Shown: in pieces, positions 53,079 through 53,191 of the stretch
How positions within the stretch are numbered: position 1 is the stretch's first letter
Layout of the letters: each line of letters starts with the position of its first letter
Assembly (NCBI GenBank): GCA_002405915.1
Contig: DHMS01000033.1
Span: forward strand, 54,798 to 107,988
Origin: Christensenella sp. UBA4636
Lineage (GTDB): Bacteria; Bacillota; Clostridia; Christensenellales; Borkfalkiaceae
Direction of reading: 5' to 3'
DNA length: 53,191 bases
Position numbers and translations under genes: made by a program
The notes under the pieces: generated by a model
Seen by the model: only the letters and a program-made list of their open reading frames with translations
Databases searched by the model: none
What the model was told of the DNA's origin: nothing

Positions 53079-53123
53079 GTAACGGTGAAGAAAGGAATTT
53101 CTCCCGTTACAATATTTTCACCG
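53079..53123 (+). promoter_or_regulatory. Leader of tRNA-Pro with two competing hairpins
   Basis: GTAACGG (53079-53085) pairs with CCGTTAC (53104-53110), with AGAAA/TTTCT inside. Alternatively CGGTGAA (53083-53089) pairs with TTCACCG (53117-53123). The two cannot form together. They may guide 5' processing of the tRNA precursor. Confidence 0.4.
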
Positions 53124-53124
53124 T

Positions 53125-53191
53125 CGAGGCGTAGCGCAGTTTGGTAGCGCGCTTGGTTCGGGACCAAGAGGTCGTGGGTTCAAGTCCCGTC
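53125..53191 (+). tRNA. tRNA-Pro (anticodon CGG), 3' end outside window
   Basis: Acceptor CGAGGCG (53125-53131), D-arm with GCGC stem, anticodon stem CTTGG/CCAAG (53152-53156, 53164-53168) and loop TTCGGGA with anticodon CGG (53159-53161), then T-loop TTCAAGT. The acceptor 3' strand lies beyond the window. Confidence 0.92.

Noticed and set aside
1..53191. Integrated mobile island between two tRNA genes
   Set aside because: The tRNAs differ, no direct attachment repeat is visible, and there is no integrase, transposase, relaxase or phage gene. The edges are better explained by where the contig was cut.

Overview
All recognisable protein genes in this window lie on the minus strand; only two partial tRNA genes, at the two edges, are on the plus strand. 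Lipoprotein signal peptides, an N-terminally anchored peptide-binding protein, a C-terminal hydrophobic anchor on the subtilase, OppABCDF, PflB/PflA, a TraX pseudogene and BspA/InlB-type surface repeats suggest an anaerobic, fermentative, low-to-mid GC monoderm, most likely an uncultured gut clostridium (Bacillota). That placement is inference; there is no marker gene to settle it. Both edges fall inside tRNA genes, as contigs from metagenome assemblies often do.

Region 1 (about 0.4-17.5 kb) is one apparent transcription unit. A promoter at 17322-17350 and a compact three-way-junction leader (17245-17308) precede a 2491-residue surface subtilase fused to BspA-type leucine-rich repeats. A 548-residue lipoprotein, oppA, oppB, oppC, oppD, oppF and a small membrane protein follow, ending at a terminator at 431-459. 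The order reads as: cut proteins at the cell surface, then import the peptides.

Region 2 (17.5-34 kb) is a second co-directional run with a near-consensus promoter at 33995-34023. It encodes a membrane protein with an acidic exposed tail, a MoxR AAA+ ATPase, a DUF58 protein, a BatA-like vWA protein, a double-vWA membrane protein, then a 1006-residue LRR lipoprotein and a 1712-residue beta-repeat lipoprotein. The MoxR/DUF58/vWA set is a known genetic association; its fusion to large surface lipoproteins carrying the same InlB-like module is the most suggestive arrangement here.

Region 3 (34-44.9 kb) holds a 3091-residue BspA-type LRR lipoprotein with a predicted leader of about 515 nt, followed upstream by an AT-rich stretch of noncoding DNA with inverted repeats.

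Region 4 (44.9-53.2 kb) is metabolic and accessory: pflA and pflB with a TatD-link-type radical SAM gene, aspartase with a small lipoprotein, three zinc-ribbon membrane proteins in tandem, a decayed traX gene that keeps its promoter, and the start of tRNA-Pro(CGG). A near-identical 14-base motif recurs in three consecutive spacers here. Peptide uptake, aspartase and pyruvate formate-lyase together fit peptide and amino-acid fermentation.
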